A stretch of DNA of 64,000 nucleotides from Chryseolinea serpens (GTDB taxonomy: Bacteria > Bacteroidota > Bacteroidia > Cytophagales > Cyclobacteriaceae). A model generated the notes under the pieces. That model worked only from the letters and a program-made list of their open reading frames with translations. It was not told the DNA's origin and ran no database searches. Below are positions 14,977 through 23,796 of the stretch, piece by piece. The translations under genes were made by a program, and so were the position numbers. Every line of letters starts with the position of its first letter. Positions within the stretch are counted from its first letter, which is position 1. The stretch spans positions 840,686 through 904,685 of the forward strand of contig NZ_FQWQ01000003.1 of assembly GCF_900129725.1 (NCBI RefSeq), written 5' to 3'.

Positions 14977-15723
14977 ATGAAACAATCCCTTACGATAATG
15001 AAACACAAGCCTGAGCTCCCGGATGAAGAGATTCGAAGCTACATGGACTTCGACCGCCTCGTGGCCGATAAGCAACTGGCCGTGCGCATAAATAAAAAGT
15101 ATACGGTGGTGAAGTGGTCGCTGGCCGTGATAACGCTCATGGTTTTGGTGGGAGGCAGTCTGTATTTCTTCCGGGAAGAACAAAAGCCTGCCGTTGTTCC
15201 GCCGCAGGAAACCCTCCCGGCAGCTGAACCTGCAGAGACACCATCCAAGACCGACCCCAACGCGTTGGAAGTGAAGCCGGAGGCTACCGTTCCGTTGAGA
15301 AAGGAAGAGGGGCCGGCCCAAACTGAAGAAACCAAACCTGCCCGCGCAAAGAAAAATGATCCTAAGCCTGCCGGCAGCGCCATCTCTTCTACCAAAGTGG
15401 AGGATGTTTATGTGCAGGCCGAGCCGGTGCAGGGCTATGCTTTGTTGTATGCTTACTTTAATGATCACCTGGTCTACCCGCCGTCGGCTGTGAAAGATTC
15501 GGTTCAGGGGGTGGAGACGATCTCATTTGTGATCAATGCTGAAGGGAAGGCAGAGAAGGTGGAGGTGAAACAGTCACTGGGTGAAGCATTCGATAAGGAA
15601 GCGCGCCGCCTGGTGGCCGGTATGCCTGCCTGGAAACCGGCAACCCTCAATGGTCGCCCGGTGCCCAGCAGCATTGCGCTGCCCATTACCTTTCAAATTC
15701 AGAGAATCAAATCAAAGGAATAG
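14977..15723 (+). CDS. Membrane protein with TonB C-terminal domain, in anti-sigma position
   Basis: 248 aa from ATG 14977; a start at 14998 is possible. A short cytoplasmic part (about 1-40: DEEIRSYMDFDRLVADKQLA) is followed by a transmembrane helix (about 41-63) with a basic N-flank. A Pro/Glu/Ala linker and a TonB C-terminal domain (about 155-246: 'YFNDHLVYPPSAVKDSVQGV', 'PAWKPATLNGRPV') complete it. Unlike the pair at 3-5 kb it lacks the N-terminal FENRNK motif. Its 8-bp distance from the sigma gene and its cytoplasmic-TM-periplasmic layout resemble anti-sigma factors, so it may sequester the sigma factor and sense TonB-type contacts; this is inference. The next gene starts 2 bp past its stop. 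Confidence 0.8.
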   Translation: MKQSLTIMKHKPELPDEEIRSYMDFDRLVADKQLAVRINKKYTVVKWSLAVITLMVLVGGSLYFFREEQKPAVVPPQETLPAAEPAETPSKTDPNALEVKPEATVPLRKEEGPAQTEETKPARAKKNDPKPAGSAISSTKVEDVYVQAEPVQGYALLYAYFNDHLVYPPSAVKDSVQGVETISFVINAEGKAEKVEVKQSLGEAFDKEARRLVAGMPAWKPATLNGRPVPSSIALPITFQIQRIKSKE

Positions 15724-15725
15724 CT

Positions 15726-18131
15726 ATGAAACGCACGTGGACCTTATGGTGCTTCCTGCTGATGGTGGCCATGACAGCGACTGCGCAGCATTTTGCAAAG
15801 CAACCCGACATCGTGCTTCCCGATTCCATCGGCACGGCCTCCACCCAATGGGCCGACCTCGACAACGATGGTGTGTTGGACATCTTGTTGCTCACGAAGT
15901 CACAAGGGGGAAGGAGCTATCTTCAATTTGTGAAGGGCGACACGGTGAACACGCCGGTGTTGTCGGCACAGAAGACGCGGACCATGGAGGTATCAGCTTT
16001 CGTGGTGACCGATTATAATCGCGACAATCGTATGGACGTTGTGGTCAGTGGTTTGAAGAATGCAGTGCGCGTAACGGCGGTGTATGTGAACCAGGGAGGC
16101 TTTGGTTTTGCAGAGCAGCCGCTCTCTCTAAGGCCGTTCGCGATCTTAAAACGCGCCGACCTTGACAACAACGGCCGCGAGGAATGGATCGCCAGCGGCG
16201 AACCCTGGACCTGGGACTATCCCACCTCGCTTTACTCCCAACGCGATGACCTCTCGTTTACCGTATTCGACTCCCTGAAAATCAAAGCCACCGCCCTCGA
16301 AACCTTCGACGCCGACGGTGATGGCGACATCGACTTGTTCGTCAGCGGAAGCGTGAAACCCGATTCATTGTGCACAGGCTTTCTGAAGAACGACGGCAAT
16401 TCATATTTCAAGCCCTACCTCACGTCGTCCCGACAGGGCACAACCTCCATCGGCGACATGAATGGCGATGGCCTGTTCGATGTGTGGGTTGCCGGCAAGG
16501 ATAAAAACGGAACAGGGTTTACCAGCCTGTATCAAAGCAACAAAGGACTGTATGCCAGCGTGCCGTTGCCCATTACGTTGAACCATGCACAACTTTTTGT
16601 GGCCGACTTCAACTCCAACGGCGTGGCCGACGTCCAGTATCGTGGCACAAACGCAGAGGGTGATGCCGTAAACATCATCGAATATGCTGCAGGTGATTAT
16701 GACACATTGGAGTCTGTCAACCTAATCCAACAGGCCGTCGGCGACCTGGAGCACGACGGCGATCTGGATGTGGTCCAACTGGTACAAGAAACGGCTCTGC
16801 ATGTGGTGATCTATAAAAATACGGAGGCGCAAAAGAACAAAGCGCCCGGCACGCCTGCCAAGGGGCTGGCCCTGCCGGTATTCGGTCGCACCTTTTTGTA
16901 TTGGGAAAAGCCTGGCGACGACCACACGCCCAAGGCTTCACTAACCTTCGATGTGTTTTTGAATGGCGCACAGGAATATCAGACGGGTAGCTTCGACTTG
17001 CTGAATGAAAAGCGACTGGTATCGGCGCATGGCAACAATGGCACGAACAATTTCAAGTTGTTGAGAGACATTCCGGCAGGAGCCTTTAACTTCTCGGTGC
17101 AGGCGGTAGACAATGCGTTGCATGGAGGTGCGTTGTGTATCGGCGGCCGCACACCCTGTGCCGACGCCACCACCGAGGAATTGTCGCTTTGCAAAAACGA
17201 ACAAGCCGACCTCACCGCGCCACCCGAGACCCTGTGGTTTTCGTTTGCGAGCGGATTTTTAGGACAGGGTTCTACGTGGACTATAGGGGCGGATAAAACC
17301 GATACGGTATTCTCCTACACGCCGGCGCGCGGTGGCTGTGCGGCCTTGAAGCGCTACACATGGAAAATAAAGAACGATACCATAAAAACAGAGAGGTCGC
17401 AACGCTACGTATGTAAAGATGCGCCGATCACCTTCACCACCGAACCCGGTTGGCAAACCATCACCTGGATGAGCGACGTCAAAAAGGGGCTCGGGTCTGC
17501 GCCTTCCATCAACTACACGGCAACCCAGCCCGACACGGTAACGGTCGTCCTGACGAATGATGTGGGTTGCACGATCATCCGCAAAACAGGGTTGGGCATT
17601 AGCGTGCCGGATGTGAAGGTGACGCCGGAAGAAGTCAAGATCTTGAAAGGAAGTTCGGTGCAACTGACCGCCACCGGCGCCGCCAGTTATTCCTGGACGC
17701 CTACCACGGGGTTGATCGATGCCAATCTTTCGGGGCCGGTTGTATCTCCGACCGTGACCACGCTCTATACTGTCACGGGTTATGATTCGTTGGGATGTCA
17801 GGGCACAGCCCATGCCAACGTGATCGTGGAAGTGTCCGGGTTCATTCCCAACCTGTTCACACCAAACGAGGACGGTCAGAACGATGAGCTTAGAGTGTAT
17901 GGCCTTACCAGCGCCCAGAACTTCTCACTCAGCATCTACAACCGCGAAGGCAACCTGGTCTTCAAAACACAGGACGTGAACGACGCTGTACAGCGGGGTT
18001 GGGATGGAACACGGAACGGGTCGCGACAACCGGCGGGTGTCTACTTCTGGAAAGTGAAAGGCGTCCTGGCCGACGGAGAAAAGGTATTGTTAAATGGCAA
18101 AGAGAGCGGATCTATCGTGTTGGTGCGATAA
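15726..18131 (+). CDS. Secreted VCBS/FG-GAP repeat protein with T9SS type-B sorting domain
   Basis: 801 aa with a signal peptide (residues 1-20, ending TATAQ). Residues about 30-345 hold seven Asp-rich Ca2+-loop repeats, e.g. LDNDGVLDILLLT, FDADGDGDIDLFVSG and MNGDGLFDVWVAG, typical of a beta-propeller. A Cys-containing middle (about 480-640) and an Ig-like domain (about 630-700: 'SVQLTATGAASYSWTPTTGL') follow. The last about 90 residues are the gliding-motility-associated type-B sorting domain ('FIPNLFTPNEDGQNDELRVY', 'GWDGTRNG', 'GVYFWKVKG'). It should cross the outer membrane through the type IX system and stay attached to or near the cell. The PorP/SprF-type gene follows directly, the usual pairing for type-B substrates. 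Confidence 0.9.
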   Translation: MKRTWTLWCFLLMVAMTATAQHFAKQPDIVLPDSIGTASTQWADLDNDGVLDILLLTKSQGGRSYLQFVKGDTVNTPVLSAQKTRTMEVSAFVVTDYNRDNRMDVVVSGLKNAVRVTAVYVNQGGFGFAEQPLSLRPFAILKRADLDNNGREEWIASGEPWTWDYPTSLYSQRDDLSFTVFDSLKIKATALETFDADGDGDIDLFVSGSVKPDSLCTGFLKNDGNSYFKPYLTSSRQGTTSIGDMNGDGLFDVWVAGKDKNGTGFTSLYQSNKGLYASVPLPITLNHAQLFVADFNSNGVADVQYRGTNAEGDAVNIIEYAAGDYDTLESVNLIQQAVGDLEHDGDLDVVQLVQETALHVVIYKNTEAQKNKAPGTPAKGLALPVFGRTFLYWEKPGDDHTPKASLTFDVFLNGAQEYQTGSFDLLNEKRLVSAHGNNGTNNFKLLRDIPAGAFNFSVQAVDNALHGGALCIGGRTPCADATTEELSLCKNEQADLTAPPETLWFSFASGFLGQGSTWTIGADKTDTVFSYTPARGGCAALKRYTWKIKNDTIKTERSQRYVCKDAPITFTTEPGWQTITWMSDVKKGLGSAPSINYTATQPDTVTVVLTNDVGCTIIRKTGLGISVPDVKVTPEEVKILKGSSVQLTATGAASYSWTPTTGLIDANLSGPVVSPTVTTLYTVTGYDSLGCQGTAHANVIVEVSGFIPNLFTPNEDGQNDELRVYGLTSAQNFSLSIYNREGNLVFKTQDVNDAVQRGWDGTRNGSRQPAGVYFWKVKGVLADGEKVLLNGKESGSIVLVR

Positions 18132-18143
18132 GAACAAATAAAG

Positions 18144-19688
18144 ATGAGGAATTTCATACTGGCTGCAATTTGCTTAGGAGCATCAATAGGGTGCAGGGCA
18201 CAGTATTTTCAATTCAGCCAGTATAATTTCACCCCCCAACGCATCAACCCGGCCACCGTGGCCACGAGCGACTATGCTTCATTAAGTTTTGACTACAGGA
18301 ATCAATCGACGGCGGGAGGCTTTCATCTGAACAGCAACATCGTGAACGCGTCTTATCCCATCCTGTCGCGCAATGGAACGCGTTGGTCTGGGGTGGGCAT
18401 TTCATTGATGGACGATCGGTCCGGGCAAGCAGGCATCTTCAATACACAGGAAGCGGCCGTGTCGTATGCGATCAACATTCCCATGGCTAAATACCAGGTG
18501 CTGGCCATGGGCGTGAAGGTGCTGTATCAAACCCGCAAGATCAATCTCGACGGTTTGTACACCGGCTCGCAATATATTCCTGACCGCGGCTTTGACGAAT
18601 CGCTCGCATCCGGAGAGAACCTGGGACAACTCAACACCAGCTTCATGACCTTTAGCGCGGGCCTCTTCTGGCAACAAGAAGACCGCAAAGGAAACCGGCT
18701 GGCTTATGCCGGCTTTTCGTTCTTCGACTTCAACCATCCCGACGATGCCTTCCTCGATGCGGCGAGCACGCTGCACAGCACGTCGGTGGCCACGGTGGGC
18801 GTTCGTGTTTATCAAAAAGGAAACATCAGCATCTTCCCCGAGGCGCTGTTGACGATGGGTTCCGGAACAGCCGTTTTCAATGTGGGTGGCATCACGCGCT
18901 ATGATCTCAAGCCGGTGGCCAATCAACCGGCAACACATTTGGATCTCATCACAAAATATGTCATCGGTCGTTCGGGCATTGTGGGGTTGCAATTGCATCG
19001 CGAGAAGTTTGGTGTTGGCATCAGCTACGATTTTCCGGTGGTTACGCGGAACGTGGCCAACACAGGTGCGATAGAAGTCGGCGTGATATTTCGTAAGCTG
19101 GTCGTGTCCAAAAAACGCACCCGCGATGAAGCACAGCGCAAGACAACAGGAGGCAAGGGAGGAAAGAAACTGGGAGCGACCGTCGCCGTAAAAAAACCTC
19201 AGCCGCGTACGATCGCAAAGGACTCGCTTCAAATAAAAGACAAGAAGGCAAAAGAGGCCGCGCTCAGCGCACGTCTCAAACAGAAACAAGACTCCGTCCG
19301 CACGCAAGCGCAAGTGGGCGCCGTGAGCCACACCCCGCTGGTCCTGGAAAAAGCCACGCTCCATTTCAACTTCGAGTTCAACAGCACCGAACTCGATGAA
19401 CATTCCCGCGAATACCTCGACGATCTGGCCAAGGCCCTGCACGACAACCCTGAACTGAAGATCAAACTCACCGGGCACACCGATAACATCGGCTCCGAAA
19501 AATTCAACCTCAAGCTTTCACAATACAGGGCGCAAACGTTGAAAGACTACCTGCTGGAACGCGGCGTGGAGCCTTCGCGCATCACCGCCGATGGCAAAGG
19601 CATGAGCGAACCCATCCGCGACAACAAGACGGAAGAAGGCCGGTCACAGAACCGAAGAGTGGAGTTGACCATCCTATATCAGCAATAA
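18144..19688 (+). CDS. PorP/SprF-type T9SS membrane protein fused to an OmpA domain
   Basis: 514 aa. After a signal peptide (1-20) comes the PorP/SprF beta-barrel (about 21-315), recognised by 'YFQFSQYNFTPQRINPATVA' and the barrel strands. A Lys/Arg-rich linker (about 316-390) leads to an OmpA-like peptidoglycan-binding domain (about 395-514: 'LTGHTDNIGSEKFNLKLSQY', 'RAQTLKDYLLERGV', 'GRSQNRRVEL'). SprF-like proteins anchor or assist type-B sorted substrates; the OmpA domain would tie the barrel to the cell wall. Plain SprF proteins are about 300 aa, so the fusion adds about 200. It is last in the sigma/TonB/VCBS unit, 12 bp after the substrate gene. Confidence 0.9.
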   Translation: MRNFILAAICLGASIGCRAQYFQFSQYNFTPQRINPATVATSDYASLSFDYRNQSTAGGFHLNSNIVNASYPILSRNGTRWSGVGISLMDDRSGQAGIFNTQEAAVSYAINIPMAKYQVLAMGVKVLYQTRKINLDGLYTGSQYIPDRGFDESLASGENLGQLNTSFMTFSAGLFWQQEDRKGNRLAYAGFSFFDFNHPDDAFLDAASTLHSTSVATVGVRVYQKGNISIFPEALLTMGSGTAVFNVGGITRYDLKPVANQPATHLDLITKYVIGRSGIVGLQLHREKFGVGISYDFPVVTRNVANTGAIEVGVIFRKLVVSKKRTRDEAQRKTTGGKGGKKLGATVAVKKPQPRTIAKDSLQIKDKKAKEAALSARLKQKQDSVRTQAQVGAVSHTPLVLEKATLHFNFEFNSTELDEHSREYLDDLAKALHDNPELKIKLTGHTDNIGSEKFNLKLSQYRAQTLKDYLLERGVEPSRITADGKGMSEPIRDNKTEEGRSQNRRVELTILYQQ

Positions 19689-19695
19689 TGTCTTG

Positions 19696-19862
19696 AATAA
19701 CCCCGGACTTTAGTCCGGGGGACAGACACCCACTTATGACGGGCTTTAGCCCTGACTTTCCGTCTGTATGTATCGCTGTCCGCCCGATCATCGGCGTGGT
19801 CAGGGCTAAAGCCCGTGAGTAGATATGGCTTGTATTTCCCCGGACTAAAGTCCGGGGTTATT
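19696..19862. repeat. Nested inverted REP pair (BIME-like)
   Basis: Outer palindromes CCCCGGACTTTAGTCCGGGG (19701-19720) and CCCCGGACTAAAGTCCGGGG (19838-19857) are in inverted orientation. Inner arms GACGGGCTTTAGCCCTGAC (19738-19756) and GTCAGGGCTAAAGCCCGT (19799-19816) are nested within them, so the whole 167 bp can fold into one long structure. This is the form of REP doublets mobilised by RAYT transposases; no such transposase is in the window. It lies between convergent genes. Confidence 0.85.
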
Positions 19863-19982
19863 CACATTTCTCTTCGAAAGATGTGTGCATAGACCAGGTC
19901 TGAAGGCCAGAGTTACTCAGGTTGCATTTAACCATCCTGTATCGGCAATAGATCAACCCAAGTTGATTACTTGATACAAAGA

Positions 19983-20807
19983 TCATTCAGCTTTATGTTC
20001 CGTCCCTTCGTGAATATCCCGTCCGCAATGCGGGCAGATGGATGATCCTTTTTCCTTGATGGGTTCGTTGTGGAGCATTTCGAAAAAACCAGAAGAAAGA
20101 ATACCCGCAGGCAACGCGAGTAACCCAACACCGGCAATGGCAAACACGCCCCCAAGAAATTTCCCTAACGGAGTGATCGGCACCATGTCGCCATACCCCA
20201 CGGTGGTGATCGTAGCGATGCCCCACCACATGGTGGCCGGTATGCTGCTGAACTTATCCGGCTGCGCCTCGCGTTCGGCATAGAACATCATGAAGCTGAT
20301 GATCACCAAAATGAAAAGGATAAACAAGAAACTCAGCACCAATTGCTCCTTGCGCTTCGAAAGAACTTGTTTGAAAATGGTGAGGGCTTGCAGGTAGCGG
20401 GCAATTTTGAAGACGCGAAACAGGGCCATGAGCCGGAAGATCCGCAGGAACCTGAGGTCGAGGGGAAGAAAGATCAGATAGAAAGGGAGGAACGCCAGTA
20501 AATCGATGATCGCCATGGGCGTGACCATGTATTTCAGACGGCCTTTCATCGGTTCGCCATAGGTTGGATTCTCCACGATGGAATAGATCCGCGCCACATA
20601 TTCGACTGTGTAGAAAAAAATGGAGAACACTTCAATTTGACGGAACAGCGCGGAATATTGATGATCGATCTCCTTTACGGAATCCACCACAATGGCCAGG
20701 ATGTTCACAAGAATGATGGCGATCAGCGCCGTTTCGAAAATGCGTTCCCAGATGTCGCCCTTGGCTGTGGGGTCCAGGATGAGGTAGAGTCTTCGGCGTA
20801 AGGTCAT
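19983..20807 (-). CDS. Voltage-gated-type potassium channel (ion transporter family)
   Basis: 274 aa from ATG 20807 (MTLRRRLYLILDPTAKGD). A GTG at 20855 would overlap moaC by 26 bp and is less likely. Six membrane helices: S4 carries spaced arginines (residues about 119-135, DLRFLRIFRLMALFRVFK), and the pore loop has the K+ filter TTVGYGD (about 201-207). The C-terminal tail has CPHCGRDIHEGTEH, a possible zinc-ribbon-like knuckle (CxxC plus two His). Located in the inner membrane, it should conduct K+ in response to voltage. It follows moaC by 22 bp on the same strand, so the two may be co-transcribed although unrelated in function. Confidence 0.9.
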   Translation of the reverse strand: MTLRRRLYLILDPTAKGDIWERIFETALIAIILVNILAIVVDSVKEIDHQYSALFRQIEVFSIFFYTVEYVARIYSIVENPTYGEPMKGRLKYMVTPMAIIDLLAFLPFYLIFLPLDLRFLRIFRLMALFRVFKIARYLQALTIFKQVLSKRKEQLVLSFLFILFILVIISFMMFYAEREAQPDKFSSIPATMWWGIATITTVGYGDMVPITPLGKFLGGVFAIAGVGLLALPAGILSSGFFEMLHNEPIKEKGSSICPHCGRDIHEGTEHKAE

Positions 20808-20829
20808 AGGGTAAGGGGGCTTCGGGGGG

Positions 20830-21306
20830 TCAGCGGGTAAAGTCCTTTTTCCCACCGGTCTTGCTCATCAATTTTATTTCCTCGATCACAATATTATGCG
20901 ACAAAGCTTTACACATATCATAAACCGTTAAGGCAGCCACCGTAACCGCGGTCAGCGCCTCCATCTCGACACCGGTCTTCGCCGTGATGGTGACAACACT
21001 ATCGATAACAATCTTGTTATTCCGCACAGCGATGTGCACCTGGCAATCCTCCAACCCGAGGGGGTGACAAAAAGGGATGAGCGATGACGTTTGTTTGGCG
21101 CCCATCACACCGGCGATGATGGCGGTTTGAAAGACGGGCCCTTTTTTGGTGATCAGCTCGTCGCCCTGCAGGTGTTGCAGAATTTCCGGGCCAACCTGAA
21201 CCAGCGCCTGTGCTTTGGCGGTGCGGGTGGTGACCTTCTTTTCGGAAACATCGACCATCCGGGGATTGCCCGCGTCGTCGATGTGTGTAAATTGTTCTGT
21301 ACTCAT
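20830..21306 (-). CDS. moaC: MoaC, cyclic pyranopterin monophosphate synthase
   Basis: 158 aa from ATG 21306. Family motifs: 'FTHIDDAGNPRMVDVSEK', 'KGPVFQTAIIAGVMGAKQTS', 'IPFCHPLGLEDCQV', 'TGVEMEALTAVTVAALTVYD', and 'DMCKALSHNIVIEEIKLMSK', which carries the catalytic region (Asp-Met-Cys-Lys). It converts the GTP-derived 3',8-cyclo intermediate to cyclic pyranopterin monophosphate, the step after MoaA. Length is normal. It is divergent from moeA, with a 36-bp gap that must hold both promoters. Confidence 0.95.
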   Translation of the reverse strand: MSTEQFTHIDDAGNPRMVDVSEKKVTTRTAKAQALVQVGPEILQHLQGDELITKKGPVFQTAIIAGVMGAKQTSSLIPFCHPLGLEDCQVHIAVRNNKIVIDSVVTITAKTGVEMEALTAVTVAALTVYDMCKALSHNIVIEEIKLMSKTGGKKDFTR

Positions 21307-21342
21307 GTATCTTGGGTGCCAGTAAAGGTAAAAAGAATTAAC

Positions 21343-22536
21343 ATGGTAAGCGTAGCAGAAGCCACCTCGGTCGTTTTTTCAAATCTCTTCCAACCCACCA
21401 CCATGTCCGTTTCCCTCACGGACGCCGTGAACAAGGTGCTGGCCGAACGCATCACGGCCGACCGCGACTTCCCACCCTTCGACCGCGTGGCCATGGACGG
21501 CATCGCCATCCGCCGCGACGCTTGGAAAATGGGACAGCGCGCCTTTAAGTTGGAGGCCGTGCAAGCCGCGGGCGAACCGCGCAAAACATTAAAAAATAAA
21601 ACAAACGCCATCGAAGTAATGACCGGCGCCCCCATGCCGGACGGAGCCGATGTGGTGATCCGGTATGAAGATCTTCGCATAGAGGAGGCGACAGCGCACA
21701 TCACCTCGGAGATGGCCGCCGACAACGCGTTCATTCACCGGCAGGCCGTCGACGCCGCGAAAGACAGCGTGCTGCTCGAACCCGGCATCCTTTTGTCATC
21801 CGCTGAAATTGCGTTGCTGGCTTCGGTCGGCAAAAGCCGGGTGAAGGTTTATGTGTTCCCCAAGGCCGCGGTGGTTTCCACGGGCGATGAGTTGGTGCAC
21901 ATCGACGACATACCCCTTCCACACCAGATCCGCCGGTCAAATACCTACGCGCTGCAAGCCGCCATGAAGACGCTGGGTTGGGAGGGAGCGATCCATCATT
22001 TGAAAGATGATAAAGCATCGATGATCGAAGGCTTGAAGAAAATAGCGCAGACGGCCGAGGTCATTATTTTGTCGGGAGGTGTCTCCAAAGGGAAATTTGA
22101 TTTTGTGCCCGATGCTCTGGAGGCATTGGGTGTTAAGAAACTCTTTCACCAGGTGAGTCAGCGGCCGGGCAAACCTTTTTGGTTTGGTGTTTCCCCTGCA
22201 GGGTTAACGGTGTTTGCGTTGCCCGGTAACCCGGTGTCCACCTACATGTGTTTTTATCGCTACATCCGGCCGTGGGTGATGAAGAGTTTGAAAACGTCCG
22301 TCGATCCGTCCTATGCGGTATTGGCATCGGATTTCGCTTTCGCTCCCTCGCTTACTTACTTCCTGCAGGTGACCGTAAAAAATGAAAATGGAAAACTCAT
22401 GGCCTACCCCGAAGCCGGTGGCGGTTCGGGTGATTTTGCAAACTTGAAAAACGTTACCGGGTTCCTGGAATTGCCGGCCACCGCATCCACCTTTAAGGCG
22501 GGCGAAACTTTTCCGTATATTCCCTTCCGGCAATAA
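21343..22536 (+). CDS. moeA: MoeA, molybdopterin molybdotransferase
   Basis: 397 aa from ATG 21343 (MVSVAEATSVVFSNLFQPTT). The frame is open further upstream, but that part lies antisense to moaC. Motifs: 'FDRVAMDGIAIRRD', 'IEVMTGAPMPDGADVVIRYE', 'VSTGDELV', 'RRSNTYALQAAMKTLGWEGA', 'ILSGGVSKGKFDFVPDALE' and 'ALPGNPVSTYMCFYRYIRP'. It inserts molybdate into adenylylated molybdopterin. Its partner (MogA/MoaB adenylyltransferase) is not in the window. The glycerate kinase gene follows 31 bp later. Confidence 0.95.
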   Translation: MVSVAEATSVVFSNLFQPTTMSVSLTDAVNKVLAERITADRDFPPFDRVAMDGIAIRRDAWKMGQRAFKLEAVQAAGEPRKTLKNKTNAIEVMTGAPMPDGADVVIRYEDLRIEEATAHITSEMAADNAFIHRQAVDAAKDSVLLEPGILLSSAEIALLASVGKSRVKVYVFPKAAVVSTGDELVHIDDIPLPHQIRRSNTYALQAAMKTLGWEGAIHHLKDDKASMIEGLKKIAQTAEVIILSGGVSKGKFDFVPDALEALGVKKLFHQVSQRPGKPFWFGVSPAGLTVFALPGNPVSTYMCFYRYIRPWVMKSLKTSVDPSYAVLASDFAFAPSLTYFLQVTVKNENGKLMAYPEAGGGSGDFANLKNVTGFLELPATASTFKAGETFPYIPFRQ

Positions 22537-22567
22537 CCGACCAACCCTCTCTTTACCCGCATCGGCT

Positions 22568-23695
22568 ATGATGACGATCCTTTTCGCGCCCGATAAATTT
22601 AAAGGCTCACTCAACGCCGCGCAGGTTTGCCAGGCCATGGAAGAGGGCATGCATGAAGGCGGCTTCAATTTCCACGCGCTCCATTTGCCCATGGCCGATG
22701 GCGGCGAGGGAACGTGCGACATGCTCACCCATTTCAGCCACGGCCAAAAGATCAGCGTACCCGTTTCCGGCCCGCGTCTCCAACCCATGCCTGCAACGTA
22801 TGGCATATCCGGCGACGGCACCACGGCCTTCATCGAGATGGCCGCTGCATCGGGTTTGCAATGGCTCAAGCCGGGCGAGCGAAACCCGCTGGAAACTTCC
22901 ACGCGGGGCACGGGCCAGTTGATCCATCATGCGATCGGGGAGGGCGTGGAAGAGGTGATCCTCGGCATCGGCGGCAGCGCCACCAACGATGCGGGCATGG
23001 GCATGCTGGATGCACTGGGTGTTGTCTTCCTGAATGCGCAAGGCGAACCGTTGCTGCCCGTGGGAAAAAACCTGGTGCATGTCGACCGCATCGATGCGTC
23101 ACACCTGGATACGGCCCTAAAGAAAATCACATTCACGGCGCTGTGCGACGTGAACAATCCCTTGTATGGTCCGGAAGGTGCGGCCCAGATTTTTGGTCCC
23201 CAGAAAGGCGCCGACGCCGGGGCCGTGGCTTGCCTGGACGATGGTCTGCGCAACTTTGCCGCGGTGGTGGAACGCCAGTTTGGGGTGGACATTAACTTCC
23301 CCGGGGCTGGGGCGGGCGGCGGGATCGGGGCGGGCGCCCGGGCGTTTTTGAACATCACCTTTCAGCCGGGCATCGACTTTTTGAAATCCTTTGTGAAATT
23401 GGAAGAGAAGGTAGCTCAAAGTCATATCATTTTTACGGGAGAAGGAAGGGTCGACCACCAGACGCTGTATGGCAAAGTGGTGAAAGGCGTCTCGGAACTG
23501 GCCGTAAAACACAGTAAGCCCCTGTTCATTGTGGCGGGAACGTCCGACCTAACCTCGGCCGAACTGCTGGAACTGGGGGCCGTGAAAGTGGTGGACCTGG
23601 TCAATCAAACGACCTCCGAAAAGGAGGCCATGCATCACGCCTTTTCCCTGATCCGGCAGCGGATCAAAGAAGAAATTATTCCGCTTTTTCTTTAG
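22568..23695 (+). CDS. Glycerate kinase (GckA/GlxK-type family)
   Basis: 375 aa from ATG 22568; the next codon is also ATG. It has the family start 'ILFAPDKFKGSLNAAQVCQA', the Gly-rich 'PMADGGEGTCDML', 'GTGQLIHHAIGEGVEEVILG', 'GIGGSATNDAGMGMLDALG' and the C-terminal 'FTGEGRVDHQTLYGKVVKGV'. It phosphorylates D-glycerate with ATP in the cytoplasm, feeding glycolysis. It probably shares a transcript with moeA. Confidence 0.93.
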   Translation: MMTILFAPDKFKGSLNAAQVCQAMEEGMHEGGFNFHALHLPMADGGEGTCDMLTHFSHGQKISVPVSGPRLQPMPATYGISGDGTTAFIEMAAASGLQWLKPGERNPLETSTRGTGQLIHHAIGEGVEEVILGIGGSATNDAGMGMLDALGVVFLNAQGEPLLPVGKNLVHVDRIDASHLDTALKKITFTALCDVNNPLYGPEGAAQIFGPQKGADAGAVACLDDGLRNFAAVVERQFGVDINFPGAGAGGGIGAGARAFLNITFQPGIDFLKSFVKLEEKVAQSHIIFTGEGRVDHQTLYGKVVKGVSELAVKHSKPLFIVAGTSDLTSAELLELGAVKVVDLVNQTTSEKEAMHHAFSLIRQRIKEEIIPLFL

Positions 23696-23715
23696 CCCTC
23701 AGCGCCTTAACTTTG
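23685..23715 (+). promoter_or_regulatory. Candidate promoter of ffh
   Basis: TAACTTTG at 23708-23715 is a perfect match to TAnnTTTG. TTTT at 23685-23688 is a weak -33 element at 19-bp spacing. The resulting leader would be about 75 nt. Confidence 0.5.
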
Positions 23716-23796
23716 GCCCCTTATCCCACAGGGAGAGGACGGAAAACCCCGTTTTTAAGCATCTGAATTCATTTTTAAAAAATAATACAACGATCC

